From: Allolobophora icterica
Lineage: Eukaryota > Annelida > Clitellata > Crassiclitellata > Lumbricidae
Reading direction: 5' to 3'
DNA: 64,000 nt
NCBI GenBank assembly: GCA_963556255.1
Contig: OY744617.1
Coordinates: 26,326,871 to 26,390,870 of the forward strand
The notes beneath the pieces are model-generated. The model was given only the letters and a program-made list of their open reading frames with translations. It searched no databases and was not told the origin of the DNA. Shown here one piece after another: positions 25,724 through 35,666 of the stretch; position 1 is the stretch's first letter; every line of letters begins with the position of its first letter. A program made the position numbers and the translations under genes.

Positions 25724-26013
25724 TTGTTTCAGTGTCATTTGCACCTTTCACACCTGATTGGTGTCAGTTTATCACATTTATATTGCGATTATTTAATTAA
25801 TGTCTTCGCAGCGGACTGGAATGCCAAAGTAGGCGGCGACAGAGAAGGATGGGAAAATGTGATGGGCCAATATGGCTACGGAGAACGAAACGAAAGAGGG
25901 GAGAGACTCCTCGAGTTCACTACGGATAACCAACTATCGATATGCAACACCATCTTTGAGCACAAGGACTGCCACAAGTGGACGTGGAGAACAGGAGACA
26001 ACAGGCACAAGAA
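25724..26013 (+). pseudogene. LINE endonuclease fragment, 5' portion, split by hAT insertion
   Basis: The frame runs through AADWNAKVG and WTWRTGDNRHKN, then enters the hAT element after the target CACAAGAA. It carries NTIFEH instead of NTFFEH. The remainder of the same copy resumes at 30109. Confidence 0.8.
26006..26013. repeat. hAT target-site duplication, left
   Basis: CACAAGAA directly precedes the element and is repeated directly after it at 30109-30116. The unbroken array sequence GGCACAAGAACATG elsewhere shows one copy, confirming duplication on insertion. Confidence 0.95.
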
Positions 26014-27658
26014 TAGTGATGTGAGCGTGAAATATTTCATTTGAAATATTTCATTTCTGACAGGTTTTTTTTAAATATTTCAATGACCAAAAAAACAACA
26101 TGTTTTGAAGTATTGGATGCACACAAATTGACACAATGTCTTGAGTTGGACCAGTTTGTGCTGTTCCAATGACATGGTGCTGTTCCAAAGAGATGGTCTG
26201 TTCTGCAATCGGATATTAACTTTATAATAGCAGACGTTACTTTGCTTGTCATTGTTTGCACTCTATTTGATCGTAGTCGATGGCAGCCATGACGGATTTC
26301 TTGTACACAGTTTCTGTCGTCATGCCTATTCCTGGTTTTATTTATGTTGTTTGACGAATGAAAGACTTCTTAAATAAACGTACGGTATCATTATTATTAT
26401 TATTATTATTATTTAGAATTTCAATCTCTAAGTAGAAAATAATCATTAATCATTAATCATAACCGAAATTGGGTTTAAAATTGTATATTTACAACCGAAA
26501 TTCGGTTTCCCGAAAAATCGATAATTCTGTTTTCTCTTATCTTACATCTTTATCTAATCCCATGATCCATCCTTCAGGTAATAGTTGTTTAAAGCATTTA
26601 TAATTTTAACGAAAAATGAATTGTGTATTGTTGATTTAGTGCCAGGACCGTATATTAATGGAGTAGACTAGTCAGTAGTGATTAGTGAATGCATACATTT
26701 ATGATGACTCCCTCTTCCTAAAGCTTTTTTAAAAATTGCATTGCATTGTGTAGGGACTAGGGACTAAAGAGTAAAGACAAGAGTCAAAGCTGAATTATGC
26801 CTGGACGTAAGCAAACACCAGCAAGAAAACTTTTCAATAGTGTCGCCTCTACTGGGAAAATGCGAAAAGTTCAGTGCAAGTTTTGCAAGTGGACGGGTGC
26901 CGACAATGGCACCAGATTAGACAAACATTTGTCGAAGTGCCCGAAATGTCCAGACCAAATCAAGAGAAAATACAGTAATTCAGTAATTCCAGTCAATGCA
27001 GTGGCAGCTTCAACCAATTCAATGCCAAGTTCAGAAGCTTCTTTGGTTTCAGCATCAACTTGTCAAAACCTTGAAACAATTCCATTATATACAGCGTCTC
27101 GCTCTTTCACTGCAAACGTGTTCAGTACTGCCACTAGCACCAGGGCTCCCACAGTTACTGTTAGTTCTTTTGTTGATAGAATGGATATTAAAGAACAAAC
27201 AAGCACTGATGAACTATTAGCCAGGGCAGTCTATGGCACTGCAACACCATCTATTGTTGAAAGTCCGCTTTGGCAAGAATTGTTCGCAAAACTTCGCCCA
27301 TCATACACGCTCCCAAGTCGTTACAGTCTTTCAAATACTTTGCTATATGCTGAATATGGACGTGTTTCATGCGATGTAACCGAACGTCTCGCGTCATCAG
27401 ATGGTCTGGCATTGACTTGTGATGGGTGGAGTAATAGACGAAACCAGTCAATTATTAATTTTATTGTAACAACACCACATCCCATTTTTTACAAAACAAT
27501 GACAACTGGTGCTGAGAGCCACACAGGCGAGTACATGGCAAAGAAAATGAGTGAAGTAATTGATGCTGTTGGTGAGTCTAAATTTGTTGGTGTTGTGACA
27601 GACAATGCTTCCAATATGAAAGCTGCATGGGATTCTATTGAGAACAAATACCCACAGA

Positions 27659-28001
27659 CAGGGCTGTAGTGGTAAAATTTGAGGCGAGTATACGCTAGCG
27701 GTGACCAGCGGCGTAAAAAAAATTTGAAGACTTTTTTTAGGAAAAATTTCTGACTTTTCACCAATTCTCAGAAAATTTTCAGACTTTTTACGATTTTGTC
27801 TCTGAAAAAGTTGATGACCTTTTTTTTTTTTTTTTTTTTTTTAGTCATTCGCCCTAAAAACCTCTCATTTTTGAAAAATTTCGTTCCCAGAGGTAAGTAT
27901 ACGCTGTATACCCGCGTATACCCTCGTGAGTATACGCTCTCAAATTTCTCTAGAGGTAAGTATACGCTGTATACCCGCGTATACGCTCCACTACAGCCCT
28001 G
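27659..28001 (+). mobile_element. Non-autonomous hAT-type MITE inside the transposase gene
   Basis: The 343-bp element has perfect 14-bp inverted ends CAGGGCTGTAGTGG / CCACTACAGCCCTG and an exact 8-bp duplication CCCACAGA (27651-27658 and 28002-28009). CAGGG ends and 8-bp duplications fit hAT. Inside are repeated GTATACGC motifs and a long T run (27820-27842). It has no coding capacity. A second copy in the opposite orientation lies at 51208-51562. Confidence 0.93.
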
Positions 28002-29208
28002 CCCACAGATATCTTGCTACGGCTGTGCTGCTCACGGACTCAATTTATTAATGACTGACTTGAGTAAACTTAGAACAATTTCTGATGTTGTTAGCCAGTC
28101 AACTGCTGTCGTCAAAGAGGTCAAACGAAGTCAAATGCTTAATGCAATTCTTGCTACAAAAGCTGCGCGCAAACGGGACAAGAAATCAGTCATAAAACCT
28201 AAAGATCGCAAACAAAAAAAGCCTCTTCCTGTCGTAAGTCTGAAGCTACCAGTGAAAACCAGGTGGGGTTCAAATGTCATTTCTCTGCAGAGCGTTGAAA
28301 TGAACAAGGCTGCTCTGCAGCAACTGGCGGTTGATGACAAAGCACAGCCGTACATGTCAAAGATAACAAAGGCCCATATACTGTCCGATGTCTTTTGGGA
28401 CCGTTTGAGTGGAGTTCTTAAACTTCTGCAACCCATTTTGACATGGATTACGAAAGTTGAAGCCGATACACCACAGATTAGTCTTGTGGCTGAAATCTTC
28501 TATGAACTTGACAAACGTTTCTCTGCAATTCTTCCCGAGTCTCCACTTACAAAGTTGGAGGAGAAAGCTGCCAAAGCAGCTGTCACCGACAGAAAAAACT
28601 TTTGCTTGAAAGCCGTTCACAGGGCTGCCAACTTGCTGGATCCACATTATGTTGGACAACATCTGTCAGAGGATGAAGCAGTCGATGCTTGTGAATTTAT
28701 AAGCAAGTTCGCCAAAGTTACAGCAGGTGTGCTTGAAAGTGATGTCTTGGCAGATTTGGCATCATATCGTGCAAAAACTGGACTGTGGTCGAAGCAATTC
28801 ATTTGGGCGTCAAGTGCTAAAGTTCCACCGCTTACATGGTGGCAAGGCATGTGCTGTTCTCGGCCACTAACAAAGATAGCAAGTAAGATTTTGGGTTTAC
28901 CTGCTACTAGTGCTGCCTGTGAGCGAAGTTTCAGCACATATGCTAATGTGCACACGGCAAAGCGAAACAGGCTGACAGCAGACAGAGCCGGAAAGTTAGT
29001 GTACATATCCCAAAATCTGAAACTGTTAAATCCTAAGTCAAACAGTGGTACATTCCCAACGGACACCAATGAAAGTGATGATATGGACATAATGGACTCC
29101 TTGCCACCTGCATCTGATTCTGCTGTGAGTGCGAGTGCTTCCTGCTCATCCTCATCTCAAGCACTTCAGATATCTACATCACCGCCACTGCCACAGTTAG
29201 AGCATCAG

Positions 29209-29427
29209 TCAGACGATGATGACAGCCATGCTGACAAAGATGATAACAATGATGATGATAATGATAATGACAAAGACGGTGACAATGTCGATGATGAAGG
29301 CCATGAAAACTATGATGACAGTGACGATGCCAGTGATGATGATGACAGTGACACTGACAGTTATGATGATAGAGACAATGATGATGTTGACGATGACAAC
29401 AAAGATGATGACATGGACGATGATGAA
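29209..29427 (+). repeat. GAT-rich codon repeat encoding an acidic tail
   Basis: Impure GAT/GAC trinucleotide repeats at the 3' end of the hAT transposase gene give a tail of mostly Asp with Asn, Ser and Glu. Acidic tails of this size are not a usual part of hAT transposases. Confidence 0.8.
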
Positions 29428-30108
29428 TAACAATGAGGAAATCTTGTAACTGACAGATTTTAGCAGTATAATTACTATTAATGATGGTTTACTCTGTCTG
29501 ACTGATAGTACTATTTATGTTTGTGTTCTAAGTTGTATTCTTAGAACTTTTTGTAAAATTTTGTTCGCCGGATTATTATTGAGTCTAGTTGACATAGTAT
29601 TTGTGATTTATAATTTGTCTTGTAAAGTCACTAAAGTGTTTCGAATTCTATACGATTGACTGTGTCCTAGGCTAGCCTCCTAGGCTAGCAGAATTTAGCT
29701 AAAATGACATTTATTTCATTTATGACAAAACAAGTGATTAATAATAAGTGTTAAGCATAACAATGAACAATAACATCTACTTTATTAGATCAAACTGTAA
29801 TTTGTGACATTTGGTGAATAAAATATGGTTTTCAACATATAATGTAACTCTCATAAAAGTCATTCTTAAAAACAGGTAATTAGAAATAAATTGAGTATCT
29901 CGAGGATGGTCATCACTAACACAATAATGCATATAATATGTAATATGAGAGAAATAAATAAACTGTTATTATGGTTGTAATTAGTTGTAAAATGTAAAAA
30001 AAAACTAATTTCAAATGTTTCAAAGGAAACTGAAATATTTCAAATAAAACTGAAATATTTCATTGAAATATTTCAACGCCAAAAAAAACATGTTTTTTTA
30101 CATCTCTA

Positions 30109-30420
30109 CACAAGAACATGATCGACTTGGTGCTCATCGGGAAAAAATGGAAAGACTCGGTGCAGAACTGTCGGTCATTTCAGGGAGCGGACATAGGATC
30201 TGACCACAGGCTGGTAATCGCCAATATTATACTCAAATTTAAAGCGCGCAAATCTACACCTCGAATTAAGAAACGCAACATCGAAAAATTGGTTGAAATG
30301 GAGACGGGGAACAGGTTCCGAGAGGAATTGTACAAGAACATGGAAGGACTCAACGGGATACAAGATCTAGACGCGAGGACAAATGGCCTTACCAAGGCAA
30401 TACAAGAAGCTGGGCAATGA
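30109..30420 (+). pseudogene. LINE endonuclease fragment, 3' portion after hAT insertion
   Basis: This is the continuation of the copy broken at 26013, starting with the duplicated CACAAGAA. It reads KNMIDLVLI, GSDHRLV and the linker, with VEMETG as a diverged-family variant. Confidence 0.8.
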
Positions 30421-30794
30421 AACCTCAATGAAATGCACGGTCCGTTGTCAGGGCATCCAGTTGCGAAAGACCGGTCGTATACCGAAGAAGCTGCTGTTAT
30501 GGAACAAACCCAAAGTGCAGGCACATGCAAATGTTGCTCTGGGTCAACAAAGAAGGTGAAGAGCGGAAAGGAAGGCACAGAAGCTCTCAACGGATTCAGC
30601 AGTTCTTATTATTATTTAGTAGTAGTAACATTTCTGTTGGCAGTGTTATTATTATTAAGTTATTTTCACTGGTTTTAAACTGTTGAGCTGATGAACTCGA
30701 CGTTCCTGATGTAGTTCAGGAATTGTTTCAGTGCCATTGGTACCTTTGACACCTGATTGGTGTCAGTTTATCACATTTATATTGCGATTATTTA

Positions 30795-31316
30795 ATTAAT
30801 GTCTTCGCAGCGGACTGGAATGCCAAAGTAGGCGGCGACAGAGAAGGATGGGAAAATGTGATGGGCCAATATGGCTACGGAGAACGAAACGAAAGAGGGG
30901 AGAGACTCCTCGAGTTCACTACGGATAACCAACTATCGATACGCAACACCTTCTTTGAGCACAAGGACTGCCACAAGTGGACGTGGAGAACAGGAGACAA
31001 CAGGCACAAGAACATGATCGACTTGGTGCTCATCGGGAAAAAATGGAAAGACTCGGTGCAGAACTGTCGGTCATTTCAGGGAGCGGACATAGGATCTGAC
31101 CACAGGCTGGTAATCGCCAATATTATACTCAAATTTAAAGCGCGCAAATCTACACCTCGAATTAAGAAACGCAACATCGAAAAATTGGTTGAAACGGAGA
31201 CGGGGAACAGGTTCCGAGAGGAATTGTACAAGAACATGGAAGGACTCAACGGGATACAAGATCTAGACGCGAGGACAAATGGCCTTACCAAGGCAATACA
31301 AGAAGCTGGGCAATGA
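30795..31316 (+). pseudogene. LINE endonuclease fragment, last array copy
   Basis: This is a diverged-family copy (LSIRNTFF). The domain is open from GGACTGGAATGCC to the linker stop. It is followed by C and a truncated E that runs into unique sequence. Confidence 0.7.
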
Positions 31317-31601
31317 AACCTCAATGAAATGCACGGTCCGTTGTCAGGGCATCCAGTTGCGAAAGACAGGTCATAGCGAAGAACCAGATGATATGGACCA
31401 AACCCAAACCGCAGGCACATGCAAATGTTGCTCTGCAGCAACGAAGAAGGCGGAGAGGAGCGGAATGGGAAGGCACAGAAGCTCTCAACGGATTCAGCAG
31501 TTGTTGTTCTTATTATTACTTGGTATGCAGCATGGATTGAACGAAGACGATTGCAAATTGTATGAGGAGGTGCTCGGCCGTAATTTAGACGAACTTAAAG
31601 A

Positions 31602-31658
31602 CAGATTGAAGAAAAGGCAGATAGACAAAGGCTGCAAGAAGTCCATCAGCAGTATAAG
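31602..31658 (+). pseudogene. KIF4-like coiled-coil exon end
   Basis: The frame QIEEKADRQRLQEVHQQYK ends at AAG/GTCTGC, a possible splice donor. It matches the exon end at 37900-37935 (CTGCAGGAAGTGCATCGAGCAG). The residues resemble the first long coiled coil of chromokinesin KIF4 just after its ELNKAL-like stretch. The exon's 5' part has been replaced by array block E, so the fragment is not part of an intact gene. Confidence 0.45.
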
Positions 31659-32093
31659 GTCTGCTCTTTTCTATACTCTGGTCTGATATACAGAAGTTTA
31701 TAGTACATTCTGATTTGGGAAGGAAAACTTTGAATGTGACGTAATCTGATTTCTTCTGGAAGCAGAAAAGCTTGATGTGATCTAATCTGACATAATCTGG
31801 AAAGAGAAATGCTTGGACAAGTGCAGAGGGAGTTCTTTGGGAGTTCTATGTATGTATGTATGCATTGACTATGTTGAACTCTTGTGTTCAACAAGGTTGT
31901 AAACTGGGGCACTGTTTACATTGTATGCAACTTACTTTGTCTTATTTGATGGGAACACCGTAATGTTTGTTTTTATGTATGTGTCTGAATAGTTATATAG
32001 TGCTTTTTAAATCTGTACTGCCTTTGAATTGTTGGCCCTACTTAATGGGATTCTGGTTCCTTTTGGGTCTACCAGTTGTTTTTCAATACTCAG
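31659..32093 (+). other. Intron-like unique sequence
   Basis: No gene, repeat family or RNA is recognised. It separates two exon-like pieces and ends in TTTTTCAATACTCAG, a good acceptor. Confidence 0.4.
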
Positions 32094-32179
32094 TTAATAT
32101 TGGTGAAGAGGAGTACCGGGTGGCTCAACAGGCCTTTGAGAAGGAACTTCCCACCATTCGCAAGGAGCAGGAGACCAGG
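32094..32179 (+). pseudogene. KIF4-like exon, late coiled coil (part 1)
   Basis: The 86-base exon lies between CAATACTCAG and AGG/GTAACA. It encodes (V)NIGEEEYRVAQQAFEKEL then PTIRKEQETR. Its end and the next exon (VLYQ) resemble the EEK-VLYL region near residue 1040 of vertebrate KIF4. That is inference from memory of the family. Splice sites are intact, so the piece could still be transcribed. Confidence 0.45.
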
Positions 32180-32692
32180 GTAACATCGTTAAGTTAATTT
32201 CCTTATTGTCCTTGTGTTTCCTTATTGTGTTTGGGCACTTTATATAGCTCCTTTAAGTAGTAGGTACCTCACAAAAATGCTGTAAAAGCTGTCTACAGCA
32301 TATGAAAGATGGTGGTAAGCTGTGGCGCAGTCATACCTGGTTAACCTTGGGCTTGACATTTAAGATTCTGTGTAACGAAAACACGTGCCAGCTTTACACA
32401 GGTTAGGCTGTGTTTATGTGGACGTATATATTTAGGTACATAACACAGTGCTCAGCTCTTAACACTTCAACGACGAGCAAGCACTAAAATTTATGGAAAA
32501 CTAATCCCTCCCATCGTTAAAGGTTTAATTGTCTCACTGTTGTGCTGCCTATGCTAGCCAAACTAAATTTAATTAAGAACAAAGGGTTCATCTGTAAGCA
32601 AATAATACTTGATTAACTAAAATATTAACTATCTGCATGCACACAGAGCACAACCAGCAATTCTGATATTCTGTGCGAATTTTGCGTTACAG

Positions 32693-32758
32693 GTTCTGTA
32701 TCAACACGCATACAGAAAGAAGTCTGATGAGCAGCTAGGAATGAAAACGGCTTTCCAG
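32693..32758 (+). pseudogene. KIF4-like exon, late coiled coil (part 2)
   Basis: The 66-base exon lies between TGCGTTACAG and CAG/GTGTGG, phase 0 at both sides, encoding VLYQHAYRKKSDEQLGMKTA then FQ. It joins in frame to the exon ending at 32179 and to the cysteine-rich exon at 33139. Between 32180 and 32692 I see nothing but intron-like sequence. Confidence 0.45.
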
Positions 32759-33138
32759 GTGTGGAGGCTTGTTTTACTGGCATTCTGTTTATTAGTTCCG
32801 GCAAAACAGGCTTTATGAATGTTTACATACACCCCATATACCCTCACAGGCATGCATACAAACATATATGTACCTGAATATACGTATGCAAAAAACTTTA
32901 CATATGTAAGAGTGTATTTCCATTTGGATATTTCTATCTGTATGTTGCCAAACATTTGTGTGTGAATATATATATCTGGCTATTTGTAAAGTGTCTTTTA
33001 AGAATGTCACTTCGATGCTAAACAATCTAACAGATCAGAACTCATGCATCTTAATGGTTTGGGATTGTTTTATCTTATCATGTATTGCAATGCTGGGCAT
33101 TGCATTTTGTGACAAATTATGTTGCATTTGTTATTCAG

Positions 33139-33288
33139 GTGAGCTCAGGATGCTATTGCAAAGCTAGCTGTTGTGCAACAAAGCAGTGTGGCTGCAACAA
33201 GAACGGGCGTATGTGCAACAAAAGTTGTTTTTGCAGAGTCGTACAGAAATGTTACAATACTCATCCATCAAATCGTGTTTTGCCTGAG
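33139..33288 (+). pseudogene. KIF4-like cysteine-rich (CRC) domain exon
   Basis: The 150-base exon lies between TTATTCAG and GAG/GTATGT, phase 0, 50 codons. It reads VSSGCYCKASCCATKQCGCN, then a KNG linker, MCNKSCFC and KCYNTHPSN. The Cys spacing (GCxCK..C...QCGC.....C...C.C....C.N) is that of the CXC-like cluster near the C-terminus of chromokinesin KIF4, which binds an iron-sulfur cluster and DNA in vertebrates. Upstream exons join in frame. The motor and most of the stalk do not precede it on this strand, so the gene is incomplete here. Another CXC-domain protein is possible but the flanking exons favour KIF4. Confidence 0.6.
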
Positions 33289-33390
33289 GTATGTAGTCCC
33301 TTGTAAAACACTGTAGCTCATTGTTTGAGTGTTTGTGTGTGACTTTGTGCATTTATTTAGCTCCTTTCTGTGTCTCTGACTTGTTTCCAG

Positions 33391-33443
33391 AGAAAAATAC
33401 TAAAACACAAAAATACAAAAGCACCAAGTCAAGCTCCCTGGAG
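33391..33443 (+). other. Possible further exon after the CRC exon
   Basis: TTGTTTCCAG precedes an open stretch RKILKHKNTKAPSQAPW, basic as expected after a CRC domain. GAG/GTGTAAG could be a donor at 33443; without splicing the frame stops at 33485. It joins in phase 0. Weak support. Confidence 0.3.
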
Positions 33444-33544
33444 GTGTAAGCATTATAAACCTGCGATCTGGAAAAGTGCTCTTTAAAATGAATTTTTTGC
33501 TTGCAGTTTTCTTTGCCTTGCTGTTTTATCTTGTGTTGTTTATG

Positions 33545-33790
33545 GGTATAGTTTTGTTTTCATGTTGTATTGCTTGTGGTAGAGTATTGTTTTGTTTCTA
33601 GTATAGTATGGTTTTGCATTGTATTGTTTGTGGTAGTGTATTGTTTTGTATTGTTTTGTTTCTGGTGTAGTATGGTTTTGTATTGTATTGCTTGTGGTAG
33701 TGTATTGATGTGTTATGTAATGGTTTGGGATTGTTTTATCTTGTCATGTATTGCACTGCTGGGCATTGCATTGCATTGCATTTTGTGTCT
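33545..33790 (+). repeat. Degenerate T/G-rich tandem repeat
   Basis: Repeated GTATTGTTTTG, GTAGTGTATTG and GTATGGTTTTG motifs with a period of about 60 bp. The adjacent GGTTTGGGATTGTTTTATCTT..GGGCATTGCA segment (33722-33784) is a diverged copy of 33055-33112, and TGTGTCTCTGACTTGTTTCCAG recurs at 33369 and 33784. Confidence 0.6.
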
Positions 33791-33804
33791 CTGACTTGTT
33801 TCCA

Positions 33805-34433
33805 GAGTGAGAACATATATACTTTATTTCGCTCAAAATAGAAACACCTGCGATCTGACATAAGACATGTTTTCCTTTACTGACACACCAAGACCATTAA
33901 CTAACAAATTATATTCGTGTCAACAACTGAATGTCAATGACAGCATGTTGGATGTAGTATTATCAACAGTTAGCATACTTTTAAGTAGTATAAACTTATA
34001 GATTTAAAGTTCAAACTGCCTAGACCTACAATACATTCTTGTACTGATTCTGATGTATGAAAACCAAACAGTTTATGATGCACATTATTCCAGCAAGATT
34101 ACTTGGCTGAGACTGAGAAAACCTTGCTGCTACCGAGCCATATCTTAAAACTGGGAGGCTTTATGTTTGATGCAAGTGTAGCTTCAAACCCGAAGATTTA
34201 TTGAAAGTATTGCTAGCTGCGTAAAAACTGTGCATTATACATATGGAATATCGGCATAAAAATGTCCTTTTGAAGATTCTGTGCGCTTTTTAAGAATTCT
34301 TCCCACTGCGTTTGGATGTATCGTATATCTACCTTAAAATTGTTTTATTTAGTTACATGTTGTATATGAAGTTTTAATAGTTGGACTGTAGAGTTTCTTA
34401 GATTCAGTGCACGAGTGTATGCATGTGTCTTCT
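33805..34433. other. No recognisable feature
   Basis: Unique AT-rich sequence. No convincing frame, repeat or RNA seen on either strand. Confidence 0.4.
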
Positions 34434-35135
34434 TGTACATATGTATCCGGCCTTTAAAGAACCTATGTGGCAATCTAACAGATATAAAGACATGCATAGA
34501 GAGATGGCTTGACTGAGCACCACATATTCTAATGTGCCTTTTGAGAACCTTTGGTGTGCTGGAAATGGCTTTCTACCAGAGCTGAAAAGTTCCTTTGTAA
34601 AATAAGAAAGAACTTTAGCTTTGTTTGATCCGATGAAAAAATTAGCGGTGATTGTTGATGGTCATTTTGCAGGCACAGCCAAGGAGTTTCTTTAATTGGT
34701 GTTATATTATTGCATGATTACATTACCTTTGATTACACTATTTCAGATGAAGCTGGAGAGTGAAAGCTTCATGAAATGCACAGTCCGTTGTCAGGGCATC
34801 CAGTTGCGAAAGACAGGTCATAGCGAAGAACCAGATGATATGGACCAAACCCAAACCGCAGGCACATGCAAATGTTGCTCCGCAGCAACGAAGAAGGCGG
34901 AGAGGGCGGAAAGGAAGGCACAGAAGCTCTCAACGGATTCAGCAGTTGTTGTTCTTATTATTACTTAGTGGTAGTAACATTTCTGTTGGCAGTGTTATTA
35001 TTAAGTTATTTTCACTGGTTTTAAACTGTTGAGCTAATGAACTCGACGTTCCTGATGTAGTTCAGGAATTGTTTCAGTGCCATTGGTACCTTTGACACCT
35101 GATTGGTGTCCGTTTATCACATAATTTTGCGTTTA
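34434..35135 (+). repeat. Segmental duplication, plus-strand copy (C-D exon with its upstream intron)
   Basis: The sequence from ATGTATCCGGCCTTTAAAG through the C-D exon to TTGCGTTTATTTAA recurs inverted at 59597-60290. Unlike the array copies it retains the natural intron acceptor (GATTACACTATTTCAG), so these two loci look more like the original context of blocks C and D. Confidence 0.8.
34747..34968 (+). pseudogene. Unidentified terminal exon, source-like copy of array blocks C-D
   Basis: An acceptor (ACTATTTCAG) is followed by MKLESESFMKCTVRCQGIQL then RKTGHSEEPDDMDQTQTAG and a CKCCSAATKKAE segment with four closely spaced Cys. A two-base difference from other copies in AGGGCGGAAAGG moves the end into KAQKLSTDSAVVV and a stop at 34968, rather than the hydrophobic tail. 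It lies downstream of the CRC exon on the same strand and could be the last exon of that gene, but I cannot match it to a known C-terminus. Confidence 0.45.
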
Positions 35136-35191
35136 TTTAATTGGTGTTATATTATTGCATGATTACATTACCTTTGATTACACTATTTCAG

Positions 35192-35271
35192 ATGAAGCTG
35201 GAGAGTGAAAGCTTCTTGAAATGCACGGTCCGTTTTCAAGGCAGCCAGATCCGAAATACCGATCATAAGTT
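35192..35271 (+). pseudogene. Truncated second copy of the unidentified exon
   Basis: The acceptor and MKLESESFLKCTVRFQGSQI, then RNTDHK, are repeated about 445 bp after the first copy. It breaks at CATAAG/TTCTGGC, where intron sequence like that at 32797 begins. Partial tandem duplication followed by a deletion or join. Confidence 0.6.
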
Positions 35272-35505
35272 CTGGCAAAACAGGCTTTATGAATGTTTAC
35301 ATACACCCCATATACCCTCACAGGCATGCATACAAACATATATGTACCTGAATATACGTATGCAAAAAACTTTACATATGTAAGAGTGTTTTTCCATTTG
35401 GATATTTCTATCTGTATGTTGCCAGACAATTGTGTATGAATATATATATCTGGCTATTTGTAAAGTGTCTTTTAAGAACGTCACTTCGATGCTAAAAACA
35501 TGTCA
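35272..35505 (+). repeat. Duplicate of KIF4-like intron segment
   Basis: GGCAAAACAGGCTTTATGAA through GTAAAGTGTCTTTTAAGAA is a direct copy of 32799-33005, the intron before the CRC exon, with few changes, followed to 35495 by a shared GTCACTTCGATGCTAAA. It is then joined to a coiled-coil exon repeat at 35513. Confidence 0.8.
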
Positions 35506-35512
35506 ATCTAAT

Positions 35513-35666
35513 GTCGATACCGAGGAGATGCACAACATGCACGTATTGCAACAGGCGAAGCTCGGCCGAAAACTAAAGGAGCATATGGAAGTCTGTTTGG
35601 ATGAAGAAGATGCCAATGTGCATGAGAATATCGATACCGAGGAGATGCACAACATGCACGTATTGC
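35513..35666 (+). pseudogene. KIF4-like coiled-coil exon with 117-bp tandem duplication, left part
   Basis: The frame VDTEEMHNMHVLQQAKLGRK, LKEHMEVCLDEEDANVHEN repeats every 39 residues: GTCGATACCGAGGAG at 35513 and ATCGATACCGAGGAG at 35630. The second repeat is cut after ATGCACGTATTG by the element at 35667. The coil continues at 37687. A 117-bp step keeps the frame, so this could once have lengthened a coiled coil without disrupting it. Confidence 0.6.

Larger units (their letters stand above)
1..26013. repeat. Chimeric satellite-like array, left part (LINE endonuclease fragment + unidentified exon blocks)
   Basis: The stretch is made of five recurring blocks. A is the middle of a LINE endonuclease domain. 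B is the end of that domain plus the linker after it. C is coding-like sequence starting near TGAAATGCACGGTCCG. D is an AT-rich tail from AGTGGTAGTAACATTT to TTTAATTAA. E is a coding-like block starting ATGCAGCATGGATTG. Common orders are D-A-B-C and B-C-E. By eye I count about 25 A blocks and about 28 C blocks including part two of the array. Copies differ by only a few substitutions or single-base indels, so amplification was recent or copies are homogenised. B-only copies begin near 740, 2270, 4630, 8820, 11180, 20573, 22108, 23623 and 24255. Long-read assembly error in copy number cannot be excluded. Confidence 0.9.
26797..29430 (+). pseudogene. hAT transposase, BED-finger type, split by a MITE
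   Basis: The first segment (26797-27658) starts MPGRKQTPARK, has a BED-like zinc finger (CKFCKW...KHLSKC, residues ~27-50), and DUF659-like catalytic-core motifs LTCDGWSN and VVTDNASNM, which supply two Asp residues. The frame is broken by the MITE and one target copy at 27659-28009. The second segment resumes at 28010 with ISCYGCAAHGLN and ends with the hAT C-terminal dimerisation region, PLTWWQ then LPATSAACERSFS (catalytic Glu), then a strongly acidic tail of about 75 residues from a GAT-rich run. Ignoring the insertion the frame is continuous, so the gene was open when the MITE landed. It would cut and paste its own element in the nucleus. Confidence 0.88.
26014..30108 (+). mobile_element. 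hAT-superfamily DNA transposon inserted in the array
   Basis: The 4095-bp element starts TAGTGATGT and ends ACATCTCTA, imperfect short terminal inverted repeats (TAGNGATGT). It is flanked by an exact 8-bp duplication, the size typical of hAT. Subterminal GAAATATTTCA motifs are repeated at both ends (26029-26060 and 30030-30075), as expected for transposase binding sites. It carries a transposase gene interrupted by a MITE, so it is probably immobile by itself now. Between the left end and 26796 and from 29431 to 30108 I see only AT-rich non-coding sequence with a short TTA run near 26390. Confidence 0.92.
30109..31601. repeat. Chimeric satellite-like array, right part
   Basis: The same A-E blocks resume immediately after the hAT insertion, starting with the duplicated target CACAAGAA. 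The order is B-C(variant)-D-A-B-C-E. The array ends inside block E near 31600, where the sequence changes from the array form (AAAGACATCATG) to AAAGACAGATTGAAG and runs into a KIF4-like exon end. This junction is the only place where E is joined to unique, intron-bearing sequence, so it may mark the source locus of block E. Confidence 0.85.

Noticed and set aside
1..26013. CRISPR-like or rRNA-like array
   Set aside because: Units are hundreds of bases of coding-derived sequence without short repeat-spacer structure, and no rRNA motifs are present.
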